A stretch of 64,000 nucleotides of DNA, taken from the NCBI RefSeq assembly GCF_001303895.1, contig NZ_LJSD01000056.1, forward strand, positions 62,001 through 126,000. The letters run 5' to 3'. Both the position numbers and the translations under genes were made by a program. The stretch is from Mesorhizobium sp. 1M-11. GTDB lineage: Bacteria; Pseudomonadota; Alphaproteobacteria; Rhizobiales; Rhizobiaceae. A model generated the notes under the pieces. That model was not told the origin of the DNA, made no database searches, and saw only the letters and a list, made by a program, of their open reading frames with translations. Below, in pieces: positions 1-8,797 of the stretch (the first letter of the stretch is position 1; each line of letters begins with the position of its first letter).

Positions 1-102
1 GAGCGGGGGGCGTTCGGCAGCGGGCGACTTCATGTCCCTGGCGATGGCGGGGCAAGCGAGGAAAAGATCCCGTGCAGATCTGTATCCAAGTTCATTGGCC
101 AT
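1..102 (-). CDS. Partial CDS, N-terminus of a DUF6931-like protein
   Basis: An ATG at 102 (reading leftwards) opens a frame with no stop to the window edge, giving 34 residues that begin MANELGYRSARDLF. A GAGGGG ribosome binding site lies about 10 bases upstream. The 'SARDLF..CPAIARDM' pattern resembles the start of DUF6931 proteins, which I associate with T6SS loci, but 34 residues are too few to be sure. It is divergent from the OmpA-like gene and shares its 177-bp intergenic region. The reading frame and ribosome binding site are seen; the family name is tentative. Confidence 0.45.
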   Translation of the reverse strand, partial: MANELGYRSARDLFLACPAIARDMKSPAAERPPL

Positions 103-198
103 GGCTAACACACCCCTCAAGCAGGAGCAGCATAACACTCAAGCCTGCAGCTAAGCGCTGGTCAAGTTTCAGCTATAGCAGACTGTGGTCATCGGCTG

Positions 199-214
199 CG
201 TGAGCTTGCTCACA
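199..214. promoter_or_regulatory. CRP-like operator (CGTGA-N6-TCACA)
   Basis: An inverted repeat CGTGA-GCTTGC-TCACA matches the CRP-family consensus TGTGA-N6-TCACA at 9 of 10 half-site bases. Its centre is about 73 bases before the OmpA-like start codon and about 104 bases before the divergent partial gene, so it could serve both. Four related boxes lie in other intergenic regions of this T6SS locus. Confidence 0.55.
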
Positions 215-279
215 GACAATTGCTCTCGGATTTGGTATGTTTTGCGCCAGCGAAATCCGCTCAGGCAGGAGAGACGGTT

Positions 280-816
280 ATGCGGTGGGGCAGCTTAGCC
301 TCGGTATTAGCGGCCTTGCTTTTTTCGACGCATGTTTCCGCTGATCCGCTTCGAAAATCGGAAGACATCATCAAGTTTTTCACCGGGCAAGGCAGCCTTG
401 GTGTCTCACGTGGAATCTGCGTTGGGACCGAGGAGGAATGCAAGGGTAAGGGTCAAAAGACCGGTATGACGCCGCCAAAGGCCGGCCTTGATATGATGAT
501 CAATTTTGCCCTGGATTCGGCTCAGCTCGACCAGACTGCGCGCAGTGAACTCGACGAGTTCGCTAAGGCGCTGGGCGACGGCCGACTGAGCACGTTCAGC
601 TTCGTCGTCGAAGGGCATACCGATGCGACCGGCACGGATCGCTATAACCAGGATCTTTCGCAGCGGAGGGCCCAGTCGGTGGCAGCTTTCCTGACAGCGA
701 ATGGCGTTGAGCCGGCGCGTCTGCAAGCGATCGGCTTGGGCAAGTCACATCCGCGTGTCGCCAATCCCTACGATCCGGTCAATCGCCGCGTGGAAATGCG
801 GATCAGGACCGAGTAG
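280..816 (+). CDS. OmpA-family peptidoglycan-binding protein
   Basis: A 178-residue exported protein. Residues 1-21 are a signal peptide ending in VSA, and the C-terminal 110 residues are an OmpA-like peptidoglycan-binding domain with the hallmarks 'FALDSAQLD', 'VEGHTDATG' and 'NRRVEMRI'. The frame is open from 220, but the ATG at 280 follows GGAGAG at good spacing and starts a typical signal peptide, so it is preferred. It stands alone on the plus strand at the edge of the T6SS locus and converges with the caspase gene. Anchoring something to peptidoglycan in the periplasm is the family role; a link to T6SS is inferred from position. Confidence 0.8.
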   Translation: MRWGSLASVLAALLFSTHVSADPLRKSEDIIKFFTGQGSLGVSRGICVGTEEECKGKGQKTGMTPPKAGLDMMINFALDSAQLDQTARSELDEFAKALGDGRLSTFSFVVEGHTDATGTDRYNQDLSQRRAQSVAAFLTANGVEPARLQAIGLGKSHPRVANPYDPVNRRVEMRIRTE

Positions 817-894
817 AACGGCCTGCGCCCCGCTGACCGATCACGGCGAAGGTGGTGCTTTACAGCAAAGCGGGGAGCTGCTGATCGTCAAAGA

Positions 895-2508
895 TCAGTC
901 TTTCAGCGCGCCACCCACAATTACACCGGTACCGAAGATCAGAGCTTTGGATAGGAAATCACTGTTGTCTCTTGGAGGCGGTGCGTCGCGGACCTCGATA
1001 TCGCTGTTGCGTCTCCTTTGGGCAACTTGCTGCTTCTTGCGCGGCTTTTGCTGTGCAACTGGTTTGAGTGTGCGAGTCTTCTGCACGACCTGCCTCTTGG
1101 GTGGTGCCGCACGGGCCTGATCGGCTGTGTTCCTGGCGCGTATCCTATCCAATATCGGGTCGGTCTGGATTGCCAGGAATGTCAGTTGCTCGCGCGTCAG
1201 ATAGGTGGTCCGCGGCAGACCGTTCTTTCCCTGCCAGACGCCGATTGCCTGGCGAGTCTTCGGGCCGAAGTTACCGTCGGCGAGGCCGAGCTCGTTGCCC
1301 AACGCTTCCATGCGCAATTGCAGATCAATGCGGCCGTTGCGGTCCAGCCCGATCGCGCTCTCAGTCTCCTCAGTGCCGAGTGTCTGCTTCATCTCGTCGG
1401 TGATACCGATGGTGGTGCGCACGGCTGAACCCGGATTGCTGTTTGCTCCGTTGGCGTCCAGCGAAGCCATCTGCTTGTCGCCGGCCTTCGGGTCCTTCAA
1501 TTGATCGATGTTGAGCTTCGCGACCGTCGCGAAGCGGCCATTCGGAAACTGTTCGAGATAAGCTTCGTAGAACGGGACGGCATTCTTCTTCGATGCCTCA
1601 TCCCAAAGGCGCTGCTCGATTTCCCAGGATAGCGGCGCGCCGACGGCTGGAGTGGCGGCCGTCGTCTTGGCTGGGGCTATCACGGGCTCGGTTGTTTGTG
1701 CGGCCGCCTGCGCGATAGGCTTGCCCAGGAATACCTCGCGTCCCAGCGAAGCATTGTGCCACGGCCGCTGCCGGCCTTGTGTCGTTTCCGTAACTTCACC
1801 GCGGACGCGTGTCAGTGCGCTCTGAATTTCGACGCCGGGTTGGGTCAGGTGTTTGGCGAGCGCCAGCGAATAGGGACTGTCGACACCGTTGCCATCGAAA
1901 GCGATGGCACCGGGATCCGTGGCATAAGCGATCAGCACGCCGCCGGTGCCGACACCGTCGGCCTTTGCATCGACCGGAGCAAGGCCAGCGCCCAGCGAGC
2001 GGCTTTTCGGCAATGCTGCGGCCAGCGTACGTGCCAACGGGTTGTCGCGGCAGGCGTCAAGGATGATGATGCCAACCGCGGGATCGGACGGCAACGCCGC
2101 CATGAATTCGTCAATCTGAACGGTACGGGTCTTGAGATAGGCGGGAGACGTCAGCTCTGCATCGACGGGGATGAGATAATTCTTGCCGTCGACCTGCATA
2201 CCATGACCGGCGTAGAAAATAACGGCAAGGTCCGCGTTGTAGGATTCCTCGGTGAATTTGCCGATCAGGCTGTGCATGCCGGCATTGTCCTGGTCGACAC
2301 CTTCGATGACCTCGAAGCCGGCATTGCGCAGTGTGGACGCAATGAGGCGGGCATCGTTCGCCGGATTGGGCAATGCAACGGCATTGACATATTTGCTGTT
2401 GCCGATGACCAGCGCGACACGCTTGGCATCGGGTGCGGCAGCCTGGACGCCAAAGGTGGCCAGGGCGACGAGAATGAATACAGTCAACAGGACGGCGAAC
2501 GCTTTCAT
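895..2508 (-). CDS. Exported caspase-like (peptidase C14) protein
   Basis: A 537-residue protein with a signal peptide (about residues 1-24) followed by a caspase p20-type domain (about 28-265). The catalytic dyad is intact: His102 in 'FYAGHGMQ' and Cys153 in 'LDACRDNP'. After a Pro/Ala/Thr-rich linker, residues about 390-450 look like a small peptidoglycan-binding-type helical domain ('GNFGPKTRQAIGVWQ'). The tail is rich in Lys, Arg and Gln and ends in a hydrophobic glycine-rich stretch ('FGTGVIVGGAL'). It is the last gene of the left T6SS block, with its own 231-bp upstream region. Bacterial caspase-like proteases (metacaspase/orthocaspase group) cleave proteins; the substrate here is unknown. 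The role in T6SS is inferred only from location. Confidence 0.85.
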   Translation of the reverse strand: MKAFAVLLTVFILVALATFGVQAAAPDAKRVALVIGNSKYVNAVALPNPANDARLIASTLRNAGFEVIEGVDQDNAGMHSLIGKFTEESYNADLAVIFYAGHGMQVDGKNYLIPVDAELTSPAYLKTRTVQIDEFMAALPSDPAVGIIILDACRDNPLARTLAAALPKSRSLGAGLAPVDAKADGVGTGGVLIAYATDPGAIAFDGNGVDSPYSLALAKHLTQPGVEIQSALTRVRGEVTETTQGRQRPWHNASLGREVFLGKPIAQAAAQTTEPVIAPAKTTAATPAVGAPLSWEIEQRLWDEASKKNAVPFYEAYLEQFPNGRFATVAKLNIDQLKDPKAGDKQMASLDANGANSNPGSAVRTTIGITDEMKQTLGTEETESAIGLDRNGRIDLQLRMEALGNELGLADGNFGPKTRQAIGVWQGKNGLPRTTYLTREQLTFLAIQTDPILDRIRARNTADQARAAPPKRQVVQKTRTLKPVAQQKPRKKQQVAQRRRNSDIEVRDAPPPRDNSDFLSKALIFGTGVIVGGALKD

Positions 2509-2607
2509 GGATCAGCCCTCCACCCGTAGGGGCGCGTAATTGATGTCTGTGCATGCTCAATTGCGTGAGCGACAAAGTCGCTTCTGCCAAAAATGGCTCT
2601 GGGCGTA

Positions 2608-2623
2608 TGTGATCCCGGTCACA
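2608..2623. promoter_or_regulatory. Perfect CRP-like operator (TGTGA-N6-TCACA)
   Basis: TGTGA-TCCCGG-TCACA matches both half-sites of the CRP consensus exactly. It lies in the 231-bp gap between the M23 peptidase gene and the caspase gene, with its centre about 107 bases upstream of the caspase start codon. It is the best of five such boxes in the T6SS locus. Which CRP/FNR-family protein binds it cannot be told from this window. Confidence 0.6.
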
Positions 2624-2739
2624 CTCTCGGCTCGCGGGCGCCTAATAAAACCTCTGCAAAGAGGTCTTCAGTATACCATTCAGCGACCCGAAAACCAATC
2701 GACTTGGCGAGCGTGTTGATCTCGCAACGCGGGATTTGG

Positions 2740-5154
2740 CTAACCTCGTTCAAGCGGGTTTTGGATCGAGCCAAGCAACGCTGTTATTGCCTGCTTGTAT
2801 TTTTCAAACTCCGGCGATGTTTGACGAATTTGCGTTGTCGTCGGCTGGCTCCTACCGGCTGCCACACGTGTTACCTTCTGTCCCATCTTGCGCTCAGCCC
2901 AGTCGATGACGTAGCCGGCTGTCTTGCCGGTGAGAAACGGATTGGCCTGGATTACAGCCGATCCGAGTACCGCGCTCAACTGGGACGCCCCCGGCGCCGC
3001 CAATACTTGATGCGCCCCTTCCATGCCAAGAAAGTGACAGAGGTAGAGCCGTCCAGCGGTGATCTGGTGCCCGCGCCCGCGCAGATAGGCCTCGCCTTCG
3101 CGTGCCAGGTTGCGCACCATCTCACGCGAGAGCGTGGCATCGTAGCGAAGCGCGAGCAGGTCAGCGGTCGACAGCGTTCTGGCCAGATCAGGGCGATAGG
3201 TGTTCATCATCCGGATCCAGGTCCTTGTGATGAACTGGCCAGCGCCGGTTGCAGACGAATTCGGGTTCTTGGCGCGTGCGCTGCCGCCGCTCTCTACATG
3301 GACGATCCGGTCGGTCAGCGTCTCCACAGCAACATCGGATGAACTGCCGAAATTGCTGGTGGCAACCGTGGTAACCGTCCCAAGAGAATTGATCGCCTCG
3401 CCGTTCTGATAAAGCTCGAAGTGAAGATGCGGGCCCGTCGAAAGCCCGGTGGTTCCTACATAGCCGATGACGTCGCCGGCCTTCACCTTTGTGCCGATGC
3501 CGCTTGCGATAGCGAATTTCTGCATGTGGGCATAACGCGTCTCGCGCCCGTTGGCATGGGCGATCTTCACCAGATTGCCATAGCCGCCACCGTCGCCCTG
3601 GAAGGTGATTTCGCCGTCGAATGCCGCGACGATCGGTGTGCCGACCGGAGCGGCCCAGTCGGTCCCCTTATGGATTCGAACCGTACCGAGGATCGGATGC
3701 TTGCGTGGGCCGAAGGTCGAGGTCATCACGCCGCTCACGGGCGTGACCATGCCGTTGACCACGGTCAGGGAATGAACTTCGTCGTTGCCCGTGACGCATG
3801 CATATTGGCCGTCGCTCTGTTGGAATACGAAACAGTCCAGGTTCTTCTCGGCACCTGAGACACCGACATAAAGAACCCTTCCGGAATGCTCGTCCTGGCC
3901 GCGCGGCGTCTGCGAGTAGATCAGCATCAGGCGCTGGTCCTCGCTGGCAAAGGCATCCAGATCCTGCCCGCGCGACAGATACATGATCGCCTCGCCGATA
4001 ACGCTTGTCGGAACCTTGTTGCGCGCGGCCGTCGAGTAGATCGCGTCGAGCAGACGATATTGCCGCTTGGGGCCGCCTTGATCGGAGGGGCCGGAATAGT
4101 TGAAGAGGTCGTCGCTGACCCACGGGTCGACGCCCGATACGAAAGCGCCCGCCGTGCTGCGTGTCAACGTGCCGACATAGACATTCCTGGCGTAGACAGA
4201 AACCTGCATGAGCGACATTGTCGTCTTTTCACGGTTCGGCCGGAATCCGCGTAGCGCGACGACAAAGCCGGGCTCAAGTCCGTCGCGGTTGAAGAGAGTC
4301 TTCAGCGCCTCGCCTGCCAGTTTCGCGTCATCCGCGGAGAAATGCGCGTCGAGCGCCACGCTATCGAGGCTGCGGGCGTTGAATATCCTAACGAACGTGT
4401 CCTCGGTTGCCTCGAAGCGCTGATATTCGCTGGTGACTGTCGCAACCGTGGTGGTGTTGGCGATAGCGGTTTTCTTGAACGCCGGCAGGGCTGCCTCGCC
4501 CTGGTCGATGGTCTCCCCCCAGCCGGCTTCAGGATCGTCCACATCGCCCCCGGGGCCTTGAGCCGAAGCTGCGCCATCGTCTGCTGCAGGTTGGAGGTCG
4601 TTTTCCAGGTCGCCTTGCTGATCGGCAGGCCCGGGTGGCGCCGGCGGATCCGGGTGTTGATCGGTGGCAGCCGGTGCCGAAGTCCTTGGAGCCGCTTGTC
4701 GCTGCGCCTGGAAGAATGCGAAGTCCTCCTGTGTCGACGGGATCGTGGTCATGAATCTTTCGCCGACGCTCAGCATCACGTCGGAAAGAATCTCGATCTG
4801 CGGAGATACTCCGTAACTGTCGAGCTCGGCCGGGCGCGGGATCTCGCGGCCTTTCGTTGCCGTGTCGGCATCTGGTGCGAGCGTGATCCACATCGGATCA
4901 CCGGCGAGGTCGATGATCGCTGGCACATAAACCCGCGCATCGGGTGGCATGTCTTCCATGCCTTCGACGGGATGCAACTCCTCATCTTCGTCACCGAACG
5001 ACCAATAGTCCTTGGTGAGATAAAAGCCGGTGGCGATTGAGACGAGGGCGAGCGCCGCAAGGCCGCCGAAGATGCTCCGCCAAAGTCTGCGCCGGCGCTC
5101 GTTCAGGCGTGCCTGCTTCTTCCGCCTGAAGCTCGTGTCGATCCTGTGCGTCAC
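2740..5154 (-). CDS. Membrane-anchored M23 endopeptidase / lytic transglycosylase
   Basis: An 804-residue protein with one transmembrane segment near residues 20-40 after a basic N-terminus. A long Pro/Ala/Asp-rich linker follows, then an M23 (LytM) domain and a C-terminal lytic transglycosylase-like domain. The M23 metal ligands are present: His495 and Asp499 in 'HKGTDW', and the HLH motif at 576-578. The second domain shows 'VESGG..A.N..S.ATGAGQF' with Glu621 as candidate catalytic acid, the SLT family pattern. The frame is open from 5484, but that part reads as nonsense antisense to the upstream gene. GTG at 5154 gives a 4-base overlap (GTGA) with the DUF1036 gene and a sensible N-terminus. 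It probably cuts both peptide and glycan bonds of the cell wall, perhaps to let the T6SS through; that role is inferred. Confidence 0.85.
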   Translation of the reverse strand: MTHRIDTSFRRKKQARLNERRRRLWRSIFGGLAALALVSIATGFYLTKDYWSFGDEDEELHPVEGMEDMPPDARVYVPAIIDLAGDPMWITLAPDADTATKGREIPRPAELDSYGVSPQIEILSDVMLSVGERFMTTIPSTQEDFAFFQAQRQAAPRTSAPAATDQHPDPPAPPGPADQQGDLENDLQPAADDGAASAQGPGGDVDDPEAGWGETIDQGEAALPAFKKTAIANTTTVATVTSEYQRFEATEDTFVRIFNARSLDSVALDAHFSADDAKLAGEALKTLFNRDGLEPGFVVALRGFRPNREKTTMSLMQVSVYARNVYVGTLTRSTAGAFVSGVDPWVSDDLFNYSGPSDQGGPKRQYRLLDAIYSTAARNKVPTSVIGEAIMYLSRGQDLDAFASEDQRLMLIYSQTPRGQDEHSGRVLYVGVSGAEKNLDCFVFQQSDGQYACVTGNDEVHSLTVVNGMVTPVSGVMTSTFGPRKHPILGTVRIHKGTDWAAPVGTPIVAAFDGEITFQGDGGGYGNLVKIAHANGRETRYAHMQKFAIASGIGTKVKAGDVIGYVGTTGLSTGPHLHFELYQNGEAINSLGTVTTVATSNFGSSSDVAVETLTDRIVHVESGGSARAKNPNSSATGAGQFITRTWIRMMNTYRPDLARTLSTADLLALRYDATLSREMVRNLAREGEAYLRGRGHQITAGRLYLCHFLGMEGAHQVLAAPGASQLSAVLGSAVIQANPFLTGKTAGYVIDWAERKMGQKVTRVAAGRSQPTTTQIRQTSPEFEKYKQAITALLGSIQNPLERG

Positions 5155-5654
5155 GGGCTGTTTCCGGTCAGGAAATACGTCCAGCGCGCCTGCTCGAGCG
5201 TATCGACTTCGACAAAATGTGCTGGGATATGGCCGCGCTGCCAGCACTCTTCGATGCCGCGTATCGAGAAGCGGTGGCGGTCGATGCACATTTCGACCGA
5301 TCCGTTGAGGATCGCGTGGCCGAAGACATCCGTCGCATAGAGATAGATGTAACGGTTGACCAATTCCTCGCGGATGACGTTTACGCACTGATTGGCGCCG
5401 ATGGTCCACCAGCCATCGGTCTGGTCGGCGTTGTCGACCTTCTGTCCCACAGCGAGATTGACGACGTCCAGCGTCTGGTTGCACACCGTGAATTCTGCGC
5501 GGGCGCGGTTGATCGACAGGACCGACAGCAGCATTGCGCCGACCAGCGTGGCGACCGCAATGCGGCCGGAGACCTCAGGCCATATTCGAAACCAGCCACG
5601 CCGCTTGCGTGATGGTGGCTGGGACAAACGAGGGCAGCGGCGGTCCATCGGCAT
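5151..5654 (-). CDS. DUF1036 family protein
   Basis: A 167-residue protein with a hydrophobic export or anchor segment at about residues 31-52 ('GRIAVATLVGAMLLSVLSI') after a basic N-terminus. A DUF1036 domain follows with the typical 'FTVCNQT', 'GWWTI', 'C..V' and 'YLYA.D' blocks. DUF1036 proteins are common in alphaproteobacteria and have no assigned biochemical role that I know of. It sits between PpkA (6 bases upstream) and the M23 peptidase (4-base overlap), so the three are translationally coupled and it probably acts in the same envelope step. Confidence 0.8.
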   Translation of the reverse strand: MPMDRRCPRLSQPPSRKRRGWFRIWPEVSGRIAVATLVGAMLLSVLSINRARAEFTVCNQTLDVVNLAVGQKVDNADQTDGWWTIGANQCVNVIREELVNRYIYLYATDVFGHAILNGSVEMCIDRHRFSIRGIEECWQRGHIPAHFVEVDTLEQARWTYFLTGNSP

Positions 5655-5660
5655 CCATAT

Positions 5661-7886
5661 CTATCCGCCAAGTCGAAAATATTTGGCGGTCGCGGAAAAT
5701 TGCGAACCGTCAGCTTCGATCTCCCTGAGAATCCTGGGCAACAACTCCGAGGCCGGCGTCGGTCTCGCAAACATTGCAGCCTGGATGTCCCGCGGCCCGG
5801 TGATCACGAGTATGATCTGCGGCACCGCCTTGCCGGCCGCTTTGTCAGTGGTGCCAAGACCGATCGGGATACTGAACGCGGCCTTGTCGGTTTGTGCGAC
5901 CATGCGGTCGTCGAGGTTGAACGCAATCCCCTTGTGGTCGATCAGCATCACGTTCGAGACAAGCCCGCCACCCGTAACCAGCGTGCCGCTTATCGCCGAG
6001 CCATCCGGCACCGATATGCTGTCGAGGGTGAGTTGCGGCCGTTCGGCGCTATTGCGATCGAAATACCGCAGGAAGCCGGTCAACTCGCATTGTGGCTGGG
6101 TGATGAGCCGAACGCCAATCTCCGGCTCAAGATGGAACCTCGACCGGAAATCACCGAGCATCCGCTCGAACGGCTGCACAGCCGTTCCGAAGCCTTCAAT
6201 GGCTGGCGCACCATTGGTCGCCGATGTCAGCGACGCGTAGAAACAGTCTCCGCCGCTGAAGTCGCGCACCCAAGAAGCGGGCTGTACGACTACGTCGCTC
6301 CCCTTGGTCGACGGCCTCTCTGGCTTGGGCAGATTGACCGCGACGTCGTCGTTTCCCTGTGGCTTGTTGGCCGGCGGGGGTGGAGGGGGCGTTTCCCGCT
6401 GCACCGGTTCCTGGCTTTCGGCGGAGGCCGGCTCATTCGCCTTCGGCGATTTGGGGAGTTTGTCGTCGACGTTCGATATGTTGGGCTCGGTTGCCTTCGG
6501 CTTGGTATCCGGAGTCGGCTTGTTGTCGGTTTCTGCCTGGCTCGTCTCGGGCGCATTGGCCGCGGGTGACCCGGTGGCTGGCTGATCCGAATTCCCCGTC
6601 GGAGGTTGCGCAGGCTGTGTTTCGACTGGCTGCGAGCCTTGTGTCCGGTTGTTGCTGGCGATCTTCTCTGGCCGAGACGCAGGGGGCGCTTCAGCGGTTG
6701 GGTTCGGACCGGATGGGTCTGCCTTTTCCGGCAGGGGCGACAGGACACCGCTGAAATAAAGACCTGCAGTGGCTAAGAGGATCAGTGCCACTGCGCCGCC
6801 GGCAATCAATGGCCTCCGTGAAGGGGGTAGTGGTGGGGCCGAGGTCGGCGGGCTGGACGAAGCCGTTGCTGGTGCGGGTTGCGACAGATGCGCTGGCCGC
6901 ACGTGCTGAACGAAGTGCTGTTCGCCAGGAGGCGGAGGCTGCTGAGTGTCGGGCGGCGTCGTCCCCCCGGAGCGCTGCAACCCCGAGCGTTCGCGCGCAG
7001 TGAATGATGGCGGCGTTGTCGCGTCGAGGTCGTCGTCCCGTGTCATCCTGGCGATTTCTGCCATGCTGGCCGGCCGGTCGCGTGGATCCGGTTGCAGCAT
7101 CGCTTCCAGGAGGTCGCGGAAATCGGGGTCGATATCCGACAAGTCGGGCACGGTCCGGCGCTTTTCGATGACCTCGAATTGCGAGCCGCTCATATCCAGC
7201 GACTTCCCACGCAGCGCTGCGGCCAGCACCAGCCCAAGGCTGTAGATATCGGATTGCTCGCTGACTTCGCCGCCATAGAGCCCAAGCTGCTCCGGCGAAA
7301 CATAATTGTATTTTCCGGCGAACTTCCCGCCGATCAGTGTCTCTCCTCCGACGGTAGCGGAACGCGCTATGCCGAAATCGATGATCTTGGCGCGCTCGAC
7401 CCGACCGCCTGGCAAGATGATGTTGTCGGGTGACAGGTCACGATGAATGGCGCCAGCCTGATGCACTGCGCTCAGCCCCGACGCGAGGCGATGGCAAAGC
7501 CGGCGAACGTCTGGCAAAGGCATGGCGCCGAGCCGGATGATGTCGAACAACGACGGGCCATCCACGAACTCCATCGCGAGATAAGGCCGGCCAATCCCTG
7601 GATCGATGGTGAAGACGTGGTAGCGGACGACGGCGTCATGCGACAGATGATTGAGGATCGACGCTTCCTTGCGGAACAGGGACAGTATGGTCTGATCGCG
7701 GGCGAATTCGGGCAGCACGATCTTGATCGCGACGTGATCGCCGGTCTGGATGTTGTGGCCGCGATAGACCTCGCCCATGCCACCGGATGCGATCCTCTCG
7801 TCGAGCTCATAGATGGTGCTGAGTTGCGTACCCACACCCGCATAGGCGACGTTCGCCGATAGCCGTGTCTTGTCGTCGTCGCTCAT
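5661..7886 (-). CDS. ppkA: T6SS serine/threonine kinase PpkA
   Basis: A 741-residue transmembrane protein kinase. The kinase domain (about residues 26-285) has the glycine loop 'GGMGEV', invariant Lys55 ('VAIK'), the catalytic loop 'HRDLSPDN' (His148-Arg-Asp150), DFG at 170-172 and 'SPEQ' at 197. A proline-rich juxtamembrane region precedes one membrane helix at about 360-381. The extracytoplasmic part has a long Pro/Thr/Glu-rich linker and a C-terminal globular domain with cysteines in 'GGDCFYA' and 'QPQCELT'. ATG at 7886 overlaps the phosphatase stop codon by 4 bases. In other T6SSs PpkA phosphorylates an FHA protein to trigger firing, opposed by PppA. Here the first FHA gene (14129-15193) is the likely target because its phosphothreonine pocket looks intact. 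Confidence 0.9.
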   Translation of the reverse strand: MSDDDKTRLSANVAYAGVGTQLSTIYELDERIASGGMGEVYRGHNIQTGDHVAIKIVLPEFARDQTILSLFRKEASILNHLSHDAVVRYHVFTIDPGIGRPYLAMEFVDGPSLFDIIRLGAMPLPDVRRLCHRLASGLSAVHQAGAIHRDLSPDNIILPGGRVERAKIIDFGIARSATVGGETLIGGKFAGKYNYVSPEQLGLYGGEVSEQSDIYSLGLVLAAALRGKSLDMSGSQFEVIEKRRTVPDLSDIDPDFRDLLEAMLQPDPRDRPASMAEIARMTRDDDLDATTPPSFTARERSGLQRSGGTTPPDTQQPPPPGEQHFVQHVRPAHLSQPAPATASSSPPTSAPPLPPSRRPLIAGGAVALILLATAGLYFSGVLSPLPEKADPSGPNPTAEAPPASRPEKIASNNRTQGSQPVETQPAQPPTGNSDQPATGSPAANAPETSQAETDNKPTPDTKPKATEPNISNVDDKLPKSPKANEPASAESQEPVQRETPPPPPPANKPQGNDDVAVNLPKPERPSTKGSDVVVQPASWVRDFSGGDCFYASLTSATNGAPAIEGFGTAVQPFERMLGDFRSRFHLEPEIGVRLITQPQCELTGFLRYFDRNSAERPQLTLDSISVPDGSAISGTLVTGGGLVSNVMLIDHKGIAFNLDDRMVAQTDKAAFSIPIGLGTTDKAAGKAVPQIILVITGPRDIQAAMFARPTPASELLPRILREIEADGSQFSATAKYFRLGG

Positions 7887-8725
7887 CTTGCGAGCCCCTC
7901 CGCTCCGGAGCGATCCGAATTCAACTTCCCGTTGCGCTCGTCGCCCATCTTCACAAGCACAATGGTCACATTGTCGGTTCCGCCACGTGCCAGCACCGTC
8001 TCCAGCAGGCTCCGGCAGGCCACCTGCAGTTCCGCAGATTTGACTGCCGCCTCGATCTCGGCGTCGCTGACATGCGCGGTCAGCCCGTCGGTGTTCAGAA
8101 CAAAAACATCGCCTGGCATCAACACGCCCTGCTGGAAATCGATCTTGAGCTGATCGCTGACGCCGACCGCATGCGTGATCACGTTGCGGCGAGGCCATGT
8201 GAGGGCTTCTTCCGCGCTGATCACGCCACGGTCGAGCAGCTCCTGAACCTCCGAATGATCCTTCGAGACCTGGGTGATCAAACCGTTGCGAACCAGATAG
8301 ATGCGGCTGTCGCCGGCCCACAGGCAGGCGAAGCGGCCGTCCATAGCGAGCAGGGCTGCAAAGGTGGAGCCTATCGTGATGCCGCGAGAGCGCGAGATGT
8401 TGCGGATCTCGGTATTGGCGCGGTTGAGCCGGTCCTCGAAGCGAGCACGAAGATCTGGCGCCGAGCTCGGAATGCCGATCGTTGCCAGATGGTCGACGAT
8501 GCTGGCGGAGGCGAGTTCTCCAGCCTCATGCCCGCCCATGCCGTCGGCTACCACCCAAAGGCCGGTCTGCGGTTCGACGAGGTAATTGTCCTCGTTGTGA
8601 TCGCGCACACAGCCCTTGTGACTCACCCCGAAGCTCTCGACGGGAAGGGCGACAGTGCTCAAATTGCCACCAAACGCTTCGCGAGCGTCCTCTGTGACGA
8701 ACGATGGGCCGCGTACACATGCCAT
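7883..8725 (-). CDS. pppA: T6SS PP2C-type phosphatase PppA
   Basis: A 280-residue PPM/PP2C family phosphatase. All metal-binding aspartate motifs are present: 'VRDHNEDNY', 'VVADGMGGHE', 'LWAGDSRIY', 'LNTDGLT' and 'GGTDNVTI'. It removes phosphate from Ser/Thr, and in T6SSs with a threonine phosphorylation pathway it reverses PpkA action on the FHA protein. Its stop overlaps the ppkA start (ATGA) and it begins 72 bases after tssM1, so it belongs to the same transcript. Cytosolic. Confidence 0.92.
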   Translation of the reverse strand: MACVRGPSFVTEDAREAFGGNLSTVALPVESFGVSHKGCVRDHNEDNYLVEPQTGLWVVADGMGGHEAGELASASIVDHLATIGIPSSAPDLRARFEDRLNRANTEIRNISRSRGITIGSTFAALLAMDGRFACLWAGDSRIYLVRNGLITQVSKDHSEVQELLDRGVISAEEALTWPRRNVITHAVGVSDQLKIDFQQGVLMPGDVFVLNTDGLTAHVSDAEIEAAVKSAELQVACRSLLETVLARGGTDNVTIVLVKMGDERNGKLNSDRSGAEGLAR

Positions 8726-8797
8726 TTTGCCACAAGCGCGTACTTTAGAGTATCGAAATGACGGCTGGAGCTGGTGCTGTTCGGTGGTTGAACCATC

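Noticed and set aside
817-894. Small hairpin CTGATC/GATCAG between the convergent OmpA-like and caspase genes as a terminator
   Set aside because: Only six base pairs and no T-run on either strand.
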